In this document: positions 4,514 to 5,380 of the stretch, in pieces
Numbering within the stretch: position 1 is the first letter of the stretch
Layout of the letters: every line of letters begins with the position of its first letter
NCBI GenBank assembly: GCA_900547125.1
Contig: URFU01000117.1
Location: 1 to 5,380 of the forward strand
Length of the DNA stretch: 5,380 nt
From: an uncultured Collinsella sp.
GTDB lineage: Bacteria; Actinomycetota; Coriobacteriia; Coriobacteriales; Coriobacteriaceae
Direction: 5' to 3'
Program-made: the position numbers and the translations under genes
Notes under the pieces: model-generated
The model's input: only the letters and a program-made list of their open reading frames with translations
What the model was told of the DNA's origin: nothing
Database searches by the model: none

Positions 4514-5380
4514 ATGGGTACCCGCGAACGACATATCGGCCACGCGGCCGCCCGGACCGCGCCGGTTGCGGATCCCAGGGGCGGCAGGCTGTTCGCCATG
4601 CCGCGATTCCTGGTTGGTATAACGCACCGTGCATATCGCCACCGCGTCTTTGCTATCGCCGGCGCCATCACCGCGCTGGTCCTCATGCTTTTGGCGGTCT
4701 TGCCGGCGTTGTTCGCCTCCGATTCCAAGCTTTCCAATGCCGTGCCCGCCTATAGCGAGGTGTCCGAAGAGGTCGTGGATGCGCTCGTCCACTCGAGCTC
4801 TCTCCCGTTGCTTGTCGCCGCAATTATATTTTCGATCTGGGGCGTATCGGTCTATCTGCGCTGTTTGGACTATGTGTTGCGCCGCCGCCTTGTTGCCATC
4901 GCCACCATCTGCGCCCTGTGGATGATCGAAGTCATTCTCAAGTACAAGTCGTTCACGCCGTTCTATGCCACTGTGCTGTGGTACCTGTACTACGTGCCCA
5001 TGACGCTCATTCCGCTGGTCTACCAGCTGTGCGGTCTGCGCCTCGCGGGTTTGGAACAGCATCGTATGGGGCGTCGGTACCGCACCGTTTTGTGGGTCAT
5101 GGCTGTCCTGCTTATCGGCTTTGTGCTTACTAACGATGTTCATCAGCAGGTCTTCCATTTCGATCGATCGAGTGGAACCTGGAGCAACGATTACACATAT
5201 GGTTGGGGCTACGGTACCGTTCTGGTATGGACAGCCTTTAACTTCGTTGCCTTTTTTATCTTGGTAGGACGGTCCTCGTCTTTTCGTATTCAGCGTTTCT
5301 CGGGCACGGCCGCGCTTGTCCTATTGGGCGGCGCGTTCTTTGCCATTTCATATGCGCTGCGTGTGCCCTGGGCATGGAGG
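4514..5380 (+). CDS. Seven-helix membrane sensor-like protein, N-terminal part (cut by window end)
   Basis: An open frame of 289 codons with no stop before the window end. After a basic N-terminus it shows seven hydrophobic segments at about residues 45-67, 97-114, 126-142, 151-173, 190-205, 232-252 and 264-282. The segment after helix 5, LTNDVHQQVFHF (205-216), followed by SNDYTYGWGYG (224-234), resembles the 'TN..H' and 'Y.YG' pattern of the histidine kinase N-terminal 7TM region. The missing C-terminal part is thus probably a signalling output domain (kinase, DNA-binding or other); this is inference. ATG 4514 has AAAGGG only three bases upstream, an unusually close Shine-Dalgarno; ATG 4598 (residue 29) is an alternative start just ahead of helix 1. 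The unit begins after the bglA hairpin and is probably independent. The exact family cannot be fixed without the C-terminus. Confidence 0.75.
   Translation, partial: MGTRERHIGHAAARTAPVADPRGGRLFAMPRFLVGITHRAYRHRVFAIAGAITALVLMLLAVLPALFASDSKLSNAVPAYSEVSEEVVDALVHSSSLPLLVAAIIFSIWGVSVYLRCLDYVLRRRLVAIATICALWMIEVILKYKSFTPFYATVLWYLYYVPMTLIPLVYQLCGLRLAGLEQHRMGRRYRTVLWVMAVLLIGFVLTNDVHQQVFHFDRSSGTWSNDYTYGWGYGTVLVWTAFNFVAFFILVGRSSSFRIQRFSGTAALVLLGGAFFAISYALRVPWAWR

Noticed and set aside
4433..5158. Minus-strand 241-codon frame opposite the 7TM protein
   Set aside because: The plus-strand frame has seven well-formed hydrophobic segments and runs open for 289 codons; the antisense product is low-complexity and hydrophilic.

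Overview
The window is high in G+C, with strongly G/C-ending codons in most genes. Its gene content (a luxS of the HTIEH/GPMGCRTGFY type, a DUF4867-family gene, and a BglA-like family 1 glycosidase) suggests a gut actinobacterium of the Coriobacteriia, most likely Collinsella or a close relative. That assignment is inferred from protein sequence recall and composition; there is no rRNA or other marker here.

Layout, left to right. (1) 1-453: luxS lacking only its first few codons, closed by a strong intrinsic terminator (483-513). (2) 535-1242: an independently promoted DUF4867 (predicted cupin-like) gene with a small set of direct and inverted repeats around its promoter. (3) 1186-2746: the accessory part. 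A single AAA+ ATPase gene on the minus strand (1368-2474), with its own promoter, sits between two ~180-bp direct repeats. Each repeat carries the last codons and stop of the DUF4867 gene plus the same downstream intergenic sequence. That intergenic sequence is built from a 15-bp motif (TCTCGATCTGTAACA) in alternating orientation at 40-bp steps, that is, REPIN-like inverted pairs. The right copy holds two complete pairs; the left copy is cut off inside the second pair, exactly where the ATPase gene ends. (4) 2751-2795: an 18-bp perfect inverted repeat with no T-tract. (5) 2877-4371: a promoter and a 476-aa 6-phospho-beta-glucosidase, followed by a hairpin (4408-4446). (6) 4514-5380: the N-terminal 289 residues of a seven-helix membrane protein resembling the 7TM sensory module of histidine kinases, cut by the window end.

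The 466 bases between the ATPase start and the glycosidase start (2475-2940) hold the ATPase promoter and ribosome-binding site, a pyrimidine-rich repeat, a gene-tail remnant, two REPIN-like pairs, the 18-bp hairpin and the glycosidase promoter. I see nothing recognisable in 2796-2876.

How the genes work together: luxS (methyl-cycle detoxification and AI-2 formation), the DUF4867 gene and the phospho-glucosidase look like separate single-gene transcription units. The ATPase is convergent with the DUF4867 gene and divergent from the glycosidase, and appears to be a recently inserted one-gene cassette. No recombinase, transposase or partner gene is visible, so both its mobility mechanism and its function remain open.
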